From Candidatus Sigynarchaeota archaeon (GTDB taxonomy: Archaea; Asgardarchaeota; Jordarchaeia; Jordarchaeales; Jordarchaeaceae): DNA of 8,112 bases. Positions 1 to 6,115 of the stretch are shown here, in pieces. The notes under the pieces were generated by a model. That model did no database searches and was not told the origin of the DNA. It saw only the letters and a list, made by a program, of their open reading frames with translations. Each line of letters starts with the position of its first letter. Within the stretch, counting starts at the first letter, position 1. Location of the stretch: positions 1 to 8,112 of the forward strand of contig JAUQYY010000295.1 in NCBI GenBank assembly GCA_030587505.1, in the 5' to 3' direction. A program made the translations under genes and the position numbers.

Positions 1-249
1 GTTGACAGGGTGCTGAAACACTGCGAAGGGATGCGTGAAACTGTGCTCATCGGGCCCACAGCCAGCTTCACTCCTCAGCCCCTGTTCGAAAGAGGAGCCA
101 CAGCGGTGATGGGAGTGAAAATCTACAACCCCCGAAAAATGCTCGAAGTCATAAGCCAGGCGGGTGGAACAAGAAAAATGCTCAAAACGTGCGCCCAAAA
201 AACCGCCATCCTCAAAAAAGATGTAGAAACAACAATGGACAATCAGTAA
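1..249 (+). CDS. C-terminal part of a DUF364 (putative heavy-metal chelation) protein, truncated at the window edge
   Basis: Reading frame 1 is open from the first base to a TAA at 247-249 and gives 82 residues, so the start lies outside the window. The stretch VLIGPTASFTPQPLFERGA, followed by a small-residue VMGVKIYNP segment and a late GGTRKM, matches my memory of the DUF364 C-terminus: a Rossmann-like half with 'GPS-x-PLSP-x-LF-x-xG', then 'G-x-x-V-x-DP', then 'GGT'. Members of this family are thought to bind metal or act in metal-related metabolism, but the reaction is not known to me. The tail (AQKTAILKKDVETTMDNQ) is basic and then polar, and ends normally. A GTG at position 10 could start an ORF, but it would cut the fold in half and is surely internal. 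The family call rests on pattern memory only. Confidence 0.72.
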   Translation, partial: VDRVLKHCEGMRETVLIGPTASFTPQPLFERGATAVMGVKIYNPRKMLEVISQAGGTRKMLKTCAQKTAILKKDVETTMDNQ

Positions 250-417
250 TCTGAAGAAGAACACACAGATATGAAAATCCAAAAACTCTTTTTCTTCAAA
301 CAACCAGTAAATACCGAACTAAAAGAAAGCCGGGACACTGGGAGCCACTGTTCGTTCATTTCGGCGGGGTTTTGGATAGCTCGGAGTGTTGAAGAGCTAT
401 GATTCTCCCATAAAAGT
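250..417. other. Convergent intergenic region with a 7-bp-stem hairpin (376-400)
   Basis: No gene is seen between the plus-strand DUF364 stop and the minus-strand mini-protein stop. A T5 run at 289-293 could end the DUF364 transcript. ATAGCTC (376-382) pairs perfectly with GAGCTAT (394-400) across an 11-nt loop and lies 18 bases beyond the stop of the minus-strand gene. It may mark the 3' end of that transcript. The hairpin lacks a strong T run on either side, so its terminator role is only inferred. Confidence 0.35.
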
Positions 418-675
418 TTATTTTGCCTGTAGGATTCTTCGTGGTATCTGTAGGTCGAAATCTATCGTGAAAGTTGCTCTTTTGTACATTTCAGGAACAG
501 GGGCACCGGACAGTACTATTACCGAACGTCTGATACGCTCCTCGAGGAATGGGCACCCGACGCACTTCTCGGGATTGATAGTCAGAAGGTTTTTCTCGAG
601 ATCAATCACTATCTGAATCTTTTCGCAAACATCATTCTTCAAAGCACAGAACGTTTGAATCGCGTTTAGTTCCAT
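418..675 (-). CDS. Small four-cysteine protein (85 aa), possible metal-binding mini-protein
   Basis: I do not recognise a named family. The start chosen is the ATG at 675, because GAGAGGG (minus strand, 684-690) sits 8 nt upstream as a strong Shine-Dalgarno site. An open frame continues upstream to a TTG at 837, but that part has no ribosome site and a composition unlike a protein core. The 85-residue product has four cysteines, C10, C17, C38 and C41, in the order C-x6-C-x20-C-x2-C, which would suit one Zn or Fe-S site. Between them is a beta-like stretch, QIVIDLEKNLLTINP, and after them a hydrophobic SVIVLSGAPVPEMYK segment. It has no signal peptide or membrane span. The layout resembles that of the 82-aa protein at 5433-5681. 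It lies downstream of the M20 gene but has its own probable promoter. Function unknown. Confidence 0.6.
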   Translation of the reverse strand: MELNAIQTFCALKNDVCEKIQIVIDLEKNLLTINPEKCVGCPFLEERIRRSVIVLSGAPVPEMYKRATFTIDFDLQIPRRILQAK

Positions 676-730
676 GGTACCAACCCTCTCATCCCTTTTT
701 CTGCTCTTACGAAAATAGGCGCAGTAAGAA

Positions 731-741
731 CTAATAAATAT
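731..741 (-). promoter_or_regulatory. Probable TATA box for the 85-aa mini-protein
   Basis: On the minus strand the sequence reads ATATTTATTAG. A start about 25 bp downstream would fall near 710, giving a leader of roughly 35 nt that includes the GAGAGGG ribosome site. The upstream BRE element is poor, so confidence is modest. Confidence 0.35.
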
Positions 742-897
742 GTGTGAAGAACAAGGGTACGGCCAAATTTCAAGCCCAGACACGTTCAAAATTCCAGAAG
801 ACGTAATGGAATCTGGAGAGCCTCTCAGGTTTTCCAAAGGGAAGATTCACATGGTTATATGGGCCCGCCCTACTCGGGGGAATACTTAAGGGGCTTT

Positions 898-2070
898 TTA
901 GGTCAGGAATTTTAGAGCGGTTAGCGCATACGTGTCTGCTGCTTTCTTAAGCTGGGAGACCTCAACGTACTCGTCAGAGGAGTGAGCCTTGGATATGTGC
1001 CCCGGGCCGAAAAGAACGCTGGGAATCCCACTCTGGGTGAAAATCGACGCGTCTGTGCTTCCGGGGATTCCAGAGTACACCGTCTCGCCAACCACCTGGC
1101 TTACGGCTTCGTCTAAGCACTTTATGAAAGGTAGGTTCGTCGGCGTGTCCATGGGTGGGAGAAGCATTCCCAAGACCTGTAGGGAGGCATCGAACTCGGC
1201 GTCCTCCTTTTTTATGGAGTCTATGACTTCCTGGAATTCCCTGGTTATCTCTTCGACAGTTTCTCCGGGTATTATTCTCCTATCGAATACCAGGGTGCAC
1301 TTGTCGGGAACGATGTTGGGTCTCTCCCCGCTCTTTATTATACCCAGATTAAAGGTGGGGGAACCCAGCTTAGGGTGCCTCTTCGTCTCGTGGATTCTTG
1401 GAAGCTCCTCCAGAATCCGCTCTATCAGTTTCACAGACTTGTAGATGGCGTTGATTCCCAGCTCAGGCGTGCTTCCGTGAGCCGCCTTCCCCATGATGTC
1501 GATTATCGCCAGAGTTATTCCCTTGGAGGCGGAAACTATTTCCAGGTTGGTTGGCTCACCCACTATGACGCAATCCGTCAGGGGACCCGTGTTGACTAAT
1601 TCCCTTGTACCCCAGCTCCCCGACTCCTCCGCAGACACACCGGTGAAAACGAGCCTACCGCCCAGCTCCACCTCAGCCCGCTTTAAAGCCGCCACAGCAG
1701 CCGCCATACACGCGAGTCCACCCTTCATGTCACACGAGCCCCGCCCATAGAGTTTCCCGTCTCTGACCTCGGCTTCAAAGGGGGGAATAGTCATGTTATC
1801 AACGGGAACAGTGTCAAGATGACCATTAAACATCAGGGAAGGAGAACCCTCGCGAGCATCCCCGATCGAAACTATTAGATTAACGCCCTTTTCGAGTTCA
1901 CGAATCTCGGGAGACAGGCCATTATCCTTTAAGAAGGCAGCTAGACACTCGGCCACTTTACGCTCCCCGTCTTCAACCTCCTGATAGCTTGGAATCTTCA
2001 CAAGCTCCCTGGTTAGGGAAAGAATCTCGTCTTCCACTATTTCCTTCTCAACCCTGTTCCAGAGCTCCAA
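898..2070 (-). CDS. M20 family metallopeptidase/deacylase of the ArgE/DapE/CPG2 group
   Basis: The 390-residue product is a full-length M20 enzyme, a cytoplasmic di-metal amidohydrolase that typically removes acyl groups from amino acids (acetylornithine, succinyl-diaminopimelate) or cleaves small peptides. The visible metal and catalytic residues are H84 and D86 in NGHLDTVP, D114 in YGRGSCDMKGG, the pair E148-E149 in SAEESGS (general base plus ligand), E172 in VGEPT, and H363 in KAHSSDEYVE. The dimerisation-lid segment starts near residue 183, with the conserved H198 in KAAHGS. All positions are intact. The start is TTG at 2070: an in-frame TGA lies immediately upstream, and GGGAG (minus strand, 2081-2085) is 10 nt away. 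No arginine or lysine biosynthesis neighbour is present, so the substrate cannot be fixed. It is most likely an N-acyl amino acid deacylase. Confidence 0.93.
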   Translation of the reverse strand: MELWNRVEKEIVEDEILSLTRELVKIPSYQEVEDGERKVAECLAAFLKDNGLSPEIRELEKGVNLIVSIGDAREGSPSLMFNGHLDTVPVDNMTIPPFEAEVRDGKLYGRGSCDMKGGLACMAAAVAALKRAEVELGGRLVFTGVSAEESGSWGTRELVNTGPLTDCVIVGEPTNLEIVSASKGITLAIIDIMGKAAHGSTPELGINAIYKSVKLIERILEELPRIHETKRHPKLGSPTFNLGIIKSGERPNIVPDKCTLVFDRRIIPGETVEEITREFQEVIDSIKKEDAEFDASLQVLGMLLPPMDTPTNLPFIKCLDEAVSQVVGETVYSGIPGSTDASIFTQSGIPSVLFGPGHISKAHSSDEYVEVSQLKKAADTYALTALKFLT

Positions 2071-2105
2071 TCAAGTCACACTCCCTTTTTTAACAGTTAA
2101 AAGAA

Positions 2106-2119
2106 GGATATAAAGATTT
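2106..2119 (-). promoter_or_regulatory. TATA box for the M20 gene
   Basis: The minus strand reads AAATCTTTATATCC, with a TATA core (ATATAAA on plus, 2108-2114) preceded by an A/T-rich BRE-like tract. The predicted start, about 25 bp downstream near 2086-2089, leaves a very short leader that begins almost at the GGGAG ribosome site. This supports the TTG start at 2070. Confidence 0.5.
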
Positions 2120-2225
2120 AAAAATTAATTCCTTAAAACCAATGAGAGTTAAACACCTAAAAGAAGGAAATAATTCAGCAACACTCTAACTTGCGTGATT
2201 CATGACGCGGACAAAAATAGATTTT

Positions 2226-2591
2226 TCATTTCTTTGTTGAGGACTTGTTGACGAGTTCTTCAAGCAGATAAAAGTCCGACAGGGCGTTTATCCTCCCTCT
2301 CAGATTGGCGGAAGCCAGAATCGAAAGTCTTATATCACCCATGGAGACTATAACCCCAGTTTTTTCCGTGATCTTCATCAAAAAAGAGTTACCGTTGTGA
2401 ATACTGTCACCAGGCTTCAATTCCTCAAGAGAATACTTTTCGAACAGTTTAACCGCCTCTTCAGAAATTTTTCCCTTCAATCCCCACACTTTAAAATCTT
2501 TGTCGATAACAACAATGGAGCGAGGTTTCCAACTTCCCAGGTTGAGTTCAATAAGATGTATCATATTGTCTATCTGAGGATGACTACTCAT
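2226..2591 (-). CDS. Roadblock/LC7-like domain protein (121 aa), putative
   Basis: The ATG at 2591 is preferred over the upstream TTG at 2606, because GAGGT (minus strand, 2600-2604) lies 8 nt before the ATG and inside the longer reading. The product has an N-terminal helix (about 1-18), a strand RSIVVIDKDFKVWGL, a helix around SEEAVKLFEKY, then strands at SFLMKITEKTGVIVSM and DIRLSILASANLRG, and a closing helix. This order (helix, two strands, helix, three strands, helix, with a late N-L-x-G-like turn) is that of Roadblock/LC7 domains, small dimerising partners of GTPases and motor-like NTPases that are common in archaea. No GTPase is present in the window. The call is from topology and pattern, not from a strong signature, so it could be another small alpha/beta protein. 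Confidence 0.6.
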   Translation of the reverse strand: MSSHPQIDNMIHLIELNLGSWKPRSIVVIDKDFKVWGLKGKISEEAVKLFEKYSLEELKPGDSIHNGNSFLMKITEKTGVIVSMGDIRLSILASANLRGRINALSDFYLLEELVNKSSTKK

Positions 2592-2786
2592 CTGAAACAA
2601 CCTCAATACAAGCTTCTAATTTGTGCTTTGAGTCACTTTCCCTTGGTTTAAATATTCAACTTCGATTTTATTAAATATTTTGAAATAAGAGATGATTTCA
2701 GTAAAAAAAGTAGATAGTAGTTTACACTGTGAATTCAAACGCCAAGAAAATGAGTAGAAAACCATCGCAGAACCCAAAAAGGATAC

Positions 2787-2796
2787 TAATATAAAG
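2787..2796 (+). promoter_or_regulatory. Probable TATA box for rubredoxin
   Basis: TAATATAAAG lies about 55 bp before the rubredoxin start. A start of transcription near 2815 would give a leader of about 33 nt holding the GGAGG site at 2836-2840. The minus-strand gene starting at 2591 diverges from here, and its own TATA-like box (ATATTTAAAC on minus) lies near 2648-2657. Confidence 0.4.
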
Positions 2797-2847
2797 AAAT
2801 TCGTGGAAGTTAACAGAAGAAGCCTTAAAATTGAAGGAGGAAAAGGG

Positions 2848-3012
2848 ATGCAAAAGTGGCAGTGCACATCCTGCGGATACATCTATGATCCCGAGGCAGG
2901 GGACCCGGACGGAGGCATACCCCCAGGAACACCCTTCGAAGAACTCCCAGACGACTGGGTCTGCCCGGTATGTGGAGTGGAGAAAAACATGTTTGAACCC
3001 CTTAAAGAGTAA
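2848..3012 (+). CDS. Rubredoxin
   Basis: This is a complete 54-residue rubredoxin, a small cytoplasmic one-electron carrier with a mononuclear Fe(Cys)4 centre. The iron ligands are the two CxxC knuckles C6-C9 (CTSCGYIYDP) and C39-C42 (CPVCGVEK). Also conserved are the aromatic core W4, Y11, Y13, F30 and W37, and the GIPPGTPFEELPDDW loop typical of the family. Length matches classical rubredoxins (about 52-54 aa). The start is the ATG at 2848, with GGAGG 7 nt upstream; an upstream in-frame start near 2803 would add 15 residues that rubredoxins lack. In anaerobes rubredoxin commonly feeds superoxide reductase, rubrerythrin or flavodiirons for oxygen defence, but none of these is in this window. 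It converges on the radical SAM gene. Confidence 0.97.
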   Translation: MQKWQCTSCGYIYDPEAGDPDGGIPPGTPFEELPDDWVCPVCGVEKNMFEPLKE

Positions 3013-3028
3013 AAACCGAAGAAACTCC

Positions 3029-3053
3029 AAATCACCATTTATAAAAGTGATTT
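3029..3053. terminator. Hairpin between convergent rubredoxin and radical SAM genes
   Basis: AAATCAC (3029-3035) pairs perfectly with GTGATTT (3047-3053) over an 11-nt A/T loop, 17 bases after the rubredoxin stop and 40 bases after the radical SAM stop on the other strand. On the minus strand it is followed by T-rich sequence. A shared bidirectional 3'-end element is the simplest reading, though archaeal termination depends mainly on T runs. Confidence 0.4.
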
Positions 3054-3092
3054 CACATAAAAGATTCATTAGAAGAAGTTAAAAGATCTACT

Positions 3093-4115
3093 TTAACCAA
3101 CACCACCTTCACCCACAACGCTGTAAAGAAGCTCCACATCGTCGCTTGTTTTCGCGAACACACCCACGTTGCCGAGCTTCACAGTCTTAAGGCCAGCAGA
3201 CCTCGCCTTAAGGTACGCGTCCAACATCTCCCGGAGAGTCGGCGAACGAACATCCCTCAGTTTGTATTGAGGAAAGAAAGCAAGAATAGTGAATGGAATA
3301 TAGGGATCCGCGTCCTTAACTATTTCAGCTATTTTCAGTATCTGGTCGCTCTCCACCCATCCAGGAATATAGAGAGTCAAGACCTCAACAACGAACTCCC
3401 TTTCAACAAGCTCTTGAGGAAGTCTGAGAATCCACTCGTTGGTGGTTCCGCAAAGCCTACGGTAAACATCCTCATCATAAGCCTTGATGTCCAGCCAGAA
3501 GGAGTCAACCCCTGCCTCACGGAGAGTATCCATGTTCTTGGGAGTGAGACCGTAACCGTTGGTTTCGATGAGAACAAACATATTCTCACACCTCTCCTTG
3601 ATTTTCTTGGTCGCTTCGGCGTAGAAATCTGAGCAGCACACAATGTCACCGCCAGTGAAGGCCACGATGTTTCTAGCGGGACCCCAGCCTTGGGGGCTCA
3701 ACACAACCTGCTCCGGGTCCAGCCTACCCGGACAGTGCCTGCTCTTCCTCCCGGTGAGGACGCATAAGCCGCAGTGACGACACAGGTCGGTGGCCGTCGA
3801 CATGAGTGCCCTCTCCCTCGGCTCCTCAACCGTCACACCATGCTCATAGTCAACACACATATCCGCTATCTCATCGGTGGACATCCAGTGCCCAGAAACA
3901 ATCTGGCTAAACTCCCAGGAGTGACACTTGAGACAAGAGTGATTACAACCGCTCTGATAAATGGAGAAATAGTCCTCAGGCCGCGAGAGATGCGCAGACT
4001 TGATAACCCTGCTCCAAACACCCTCAGACCTTCTCAGAGTAGCCCTACAGGCTGGCTTCAACCCCTCGGAAGTCTGCGTCAAGCAACTACCCATAGGAAA
4101 ACCCTGATCCACCAT
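3093..4115 (-). CDS. PflA-like radical SAM enzyme (glycyl-radical-activase type) with an extra Cys cluster
   Basis: Counting from the ATG at 4115 the protein has 340 residues. The radical SAM CxxxCxxC motif is C57-C61-C64 (GCNHSCLKCHSW). A second group, C112-x2-C115-x2-C118-x9-C128-P, lies in an insert, as in glycyl-radical-enzyme activases that carry auxiliary [4Fe-4S] clusters. SAM-binding features follow: FTGGD at 153-157 (D in place of the usual E), ETNGYG at 184-189 and LDIKA at 208-212, all typical of PflA-type proteins. There is also a CC pair at 160-161. Such enzymes cut SAM to a 5'-deoxyadenosyl radical and usually place a glycyl radical on a partner, but no partner is visible here. 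The start is uncertain. The frame stays open to an ATG at 4214, adding 33 hydrophobic, atypical residues. A TTG at 4130 has GGTGG 7 nt upstream. The ATG at 4115 follows a TATA-like box. Confidence 0.88.
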   Translation of the reverse strand: MVDQGFPMGSCLTQTSEGLKPACRATLRRSEGVWSRVIKSAHLSRPEDYFSIYQSGCNHSCLKCHSWEFSQIVSGHWMSTDEIADMCVDYEHGVTVEEPRERALMSTATDLCRHCGLCVLTGRKSRHCPGRLDPEQVVLSPQGWGPARNIVAFTGGDIVCCSDFYAEATKKIKERCENMFVLIETNGYGLTPKNMDTLREAGVDSFWLDIKAYDEDVYRRLCGTTNEWILRLPQELVEREFVVEVLTLYIPGWVESDQILKIAEIVKDADPYIPFTILAFFPQYKLRDVRSPTLREMLDAYLKARSAGLKTVKLGNVGVFAKTSDDVELLYSVVGEGGVG

Positions 4116-4163
4116 CCTACAGGACGACAAACAAAACCACCACGCAAAATCGAAGACAATAAC

Positions 4164-4176
4164 CAATTTAAAAGAT
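4164..4176 (-). promoter_or_regulatory. Candidate TATA box for the radical SAM gene (internal to the longest reading)
   Basis: The minus strand reads CTTTTAAATTGG here. Transcription would start near 4146, giving a 15-30 nt leader for starts at 4130 or 4115. A second TATA-like sequence, TTTATAAA at 4261-4268, would instead serve the ATG at 4214 with a short leader that has no ribosome site. The sequence alone does not decide between them. Confidence 0.3.
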
Positions 4177-4214
4177 CGCGTCGAGTATTTTAGGATATCC
4201 GATTTGGACACCAT

Positions 4215-4600
4215 GGACTGGGCGGGGAGAGAGGCGAGCTGGCTAGAAGTTCATTTATTTTTTATAAAAACGTGTTATTCTTCTATTTGTTATTAGATTC
4301 TGTTTGAGTACTTGGTGATGAGATATCTTTTTTGGTTTTTTCTTGTAAGTATCGGCTTTTTTGGTTTGTATCGGTGGCGCCTAGAAAGTTTTACTGGACT
4401 TTTTGCTTAGATGATTATTTGAGGTAAATTTTGTTTCTCGTAAATTTGTTTTTACCTAAATTTGAAAAAAACTAAAAAATTTATTAAATATTTGCGTTTT
4501 TTACAATCAATATTTATTCAAATTTGCGATTTTTCAAAGAGAACACTAATAAAGCATTTCAACACTAATGAAATTGCAGCAATTCGGTTGGTGAGAAAAG
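4215..4600. other. AT-rich gene-free region with repeated AAATTTG and AACACTAAT motifs
   Basis: I see no convincing gene in this stretch, which is strongly T-rich on the plus strand between 4250 and 4420. A TTG-started 69-codon frame from 4462 overlaps the next gene and is dominated by Lys, Ile and Phe from AT-rich sequence, so it is rejected. AGGTAAA (4422-4428) and TTTACCT (4451-4457) form a 7-bp inverted repeat. AAATTTG recurs at about 4442, 4458 and 4520. AACACTAAT occurs twice, at 4542-4550 and 4561-4569. The stretch probably holds the promoters of the genes on either side. Confidence 0.4.
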
Positions 4601-4819
4601 GTGTTCAGAAAAGTCTTAAGAAGGAAGAGATATTGGCGAAACAGAAACTCAAAGGAAGTCGAGTACATTAACCACTTTAAGGAGTGTGGGGGAATCTACG
4701 TAACGGTAAAGCAGGGGAAGGCAATCGTCAGGATTGAGGATTGGGACATGATCAAAGTATTCACAAGCGCGAAAAAACTCGAACAGTTTCTAGACGAGTT
4801 AAAACCCGAAATATACTGA
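4601..4819 (+). CDS. Hypothetical small basic-headed protein (72 aa)
   Basis: I do not recognise this family. The GTG at 4601 is chosen because GGTGAG (4590-4595) lies 5 nt upstream and an in-frame TGA lies just before it. The product starts with a strongly basic segment (FRKVLRRKRYWRNRNSK), then shows alternating strands (GGIYVTVKQGK, AIVRIEDWDMIKVF) and an acidic C-terminal helix (AKKLEQFLDELKPEIY). This beta-beta-alpha order could suit a small nucleic-acid-binding or adaptor protein. The later two thirds look like a real protein by codon use and composition. The basic head may be partly artefact if translation starts later, but no later start has a better ribosome site. There is no membrane segment and only one Cys. 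Function unknown. Confidence 0.5.
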   Translation: MFRKVLRRKRYWRNRNSKEVEYINHFKECGGIYVTVKQGKAIVRIEDWDMIKVFTSAKKLEQFLDELKPEIY

Positions 4820-5377
4820 ACCCAACCCAACGAAGCTCCATAGCAAGTTCGTGTGAAAACAGACTATACCCTTCCCTCCATCCTATTTCACTCCTACTCA
4901 AAGTACTCGGAGCTATAAAAAACAACAAACACAACGTGGAAGGAATTAAGTCGACTCCAAATAGAGTAAAGGGAACACAGGGAATCCCGGAGAGATACCC
5001 AAGTGAAGATACGCCCCCACACTTCATAACCATCACCAAACACTAGAGAAACCACTAGATATCAGAGACCGTAGGAAACACTAAGAAAAAATGTATTCCT
5101 ACTCTTTTTTCTCTCTTCTAACTCTACAAGTTCCCTCATTAGACAGCATAAGTTTGTCATCTAGACTATTGTAGTTTTCTTATTTTATTCGCGGTGAAGA
5201 CTTGCGCTCTTGTTGTAATTCTTCTACCACATCGAGAAACATTGGTGTCACAATGCTTGAGATTATGGGCGCTATACTCAGTATCCATGTTGGTATTTCC
5301 ACCCTTCCTTTCTGGATTTTTTACCCTACGGGAATAATACTTGAATATATTCATTAGGTATGCTTGGGTAGTACTTG
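4820..5377. other. Gene-free stretch between two small ORFs
   Basis: No gene is supported here. A 92-codon minus-strand frame (4761-5039) overlaps the 72-aa gene and is low-complexity and hydrophobic without a ribosome site. A 62-codon minus frame (5166-5354) also lacks one. Three near-copies of AAACACTAGA occur at about 5038-5087, two of them 12 bp apart (CACTAGA at 5041-5047 and 5053-5059). A T6 run at 5103-5108 could end a transcript from 4601. I see nothing else. Confidence 0.4.
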
Positions 5378-5388
5378 ACTATAAATAG
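5378..5388 (+). promoter_or_regulatory. TATA box for the 82-aa Cys protein
   Basis: ACTATAAATAG is a good archaeal TATA box. Transcription about 25 bp downstream, near 5408, would leave a leader of about 25 nt containing GGAG at 5420-5423 before the ATG at 5433. Confidence 0.5.
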
Positions 5389-5432
5389 GTAGGTCTGCTA
5401 TTTTTGGTAGAATATGTTCGGAGAGTGGTGAG

Positions 5433-5681
5433 ATGCCTGAGGTTTTTTGCAGGATTCTTAATAGGAAAGTGGATGGAGGATACTGCGCGTTTATTTGTGA
5501 ACTCCCAGACGTAGAAAAAAAGATCGTGTTCAACCCGTTCAGAGGGATATACACAGGTTGCAGATTCAGCAGCGAAATCCAGAAGAGCAGCCCTCTGTTG
5601 TCATGGAGGATCGACAGACCGAACAACTGGAAGTCTAGTAGCTCAGAGAAGAAAATAGTAAATGAACAAATTGTGAAATAA
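5433..5681 (+). CDS. Small cysteine-containing protein (82 aa), related in layout to the 418-675 product
   Basis: I do not recognise a named family. The ATG at 5433 is preceded by GGAG (5420-5423) and by a well-placed TATA box. The product has cysteines C6, C18, C22 and C43 (VFCRILNRKV, GYCAFICELP, YTGCRF), a D-V-E-K strand region, N34-P35, and a polar, Ser- and Lys-rich tail after residue 60 that looks disordered. The 'C-x-x-L-x-R-x-V-x-x-G-Y-C' head recalls small archaeal and bacterial proteins with likely metal-binding Cys, where the first Cys sits close to the N-terminus. No signal peptide or membrane span is present. It stands alone, with gene-free DNA on both sides. A structural Zn or Fe-S role is inferred, not shown. 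Confidence 0.6.
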   Translation: MPEVFCRILNRKVDGGYCAFICELPDVEKKIVFNPFRGIYTGCRFSSEIQKSSPLLSWRIDRPNNWKSSSSEKKIVNEQIVK

Positions 5682-5847
5682 GAATCCATCTCTCCCCTAC
5701 AAGTTTTTAAAAAGCTACGGAACCCTCTGGAATTTCGCTTCTCCCGTTTCTCATTTTTTGGGTATAAAAAGCCGATTCAATTAAGATTTGGATTTGAAAT
5801 TAGTTTTGTTATTATTTGATGTAGAAATTTTTTGACGGCAGAGCAAG

Positions 5848-5967
5848 TTGTGTTTTTTAATTAATGGGATTCTGTTTGAACCCTGTCCTTTTTGTGGAAA
5901 AGTTTATAACCACCCCGCAATACTCTGCGACAAGTTCTTAGGGTGTCAGAGACGGTTCAATGCGTAG
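5848..5967 (+). pseudogene. Possible zinc-ribbon micro-ORF or remnant (39 codons)
   Basis: A TTG-started frame encodes 39 residues including EPCPFCGKVYN, then a C10-x downstream pattern ILC-DKFLGC and QRRF before a TAG. The order C-x2-C-x10-C-x5-C resembles a small zinc-binding knuckle, and CPFCG is a typical zinc-ribbon motif. There is no Shine-Dalgarno site near the TTG, the only other candidates are CTG or ATT codons, and a good BRE/TATA overlaps the reading frame. It may be a remnant of a lost gene or a chance frame. Confidence 0.2.
5898..5911 (+). promoter_or_regulatory. BRE/TATA-like promoter in the leader region
   Basis: GGAAAAGTTTATAA combines a purine-rich BRE with a near-consensus TATA box, among the best matches in the window. 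Transcription would begin near 5935, giving the HExxH gene a leader of nearly 290 nt, or producing a separate small RNA. Confidence 0.4.
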
Positions 5968-5999
5968 TTAAAATATATCGACTACCGTTACATGCGTAG
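5955..5999 (+). repeat. Spaced direct repeat ATGCGTAG flanking a TATA-like box
   Basis: GTTCAATGCGTAG (5955-5967) and GTTACATGCGTAG (5987-5999) match at 11 of 13 positions and are exactly 32 bp apart, about three helical turns. A TATA-like TTAAAATATATC lies between them. The first copy covers the BRE position and the second the expected transcript start, as in archaeal repressor operators. The functional reading is inferred. Confidence 0.4.
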
Positions 6000-6115
6000 A
6001 TTACTCATTTCTCTCTGGTCAGTTGCTGTTTCTCTCTCTTTTTCTAGCAAGTACATGGTTTTCATTCAGTTTTTTGAACCATTGGGTATTATCTTGCCGA
6101 CGACGATGCAAGCTG

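Noticed and set aside
676..837. Upstream extension of the 85-aa gene to a TTG at 837, perhaps leaderless behind CCATATAACC (minus, near 857)
   Set aside because: The ATG at 675 has a strong GAGAGGG site 8 nt upstream, while the extension has no ribosome site, unusual composition, and only 20 bp from the TATA-like sequence.
2722..3069. Minus frame opposite rubredoxin
   Set aside because: Shadow of the rubredoxin gene, whose Cys motifs are unmistakable on the plus strand.
4314..4321. GTGATGA resembling a C box
   Set aside because: No CTGA D box at a suitable distance downstream.
4462..4671. 69-codon plus frame starting with TTG
   Set aside because: Lys/Phe/Ile-rich from AT-rich DNA, no ribosome site, and overlaps the better supported gene at 4601.
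4761..5039. 92-codon minus frame
   Set aside because: Overlaps the 72-aa gene on the opposite strand, no ribosome site, hydrophobic and Ser/Leu-rich without family features.
5166..5354. 62-codon minus frame, with an internal ATG (41 codons) preceded by GGGTGG
   Set aside because: No ribosome site at the first start, weak spacing at the second, and no recognisable motif. It may deserve a homologue search but is not supported.
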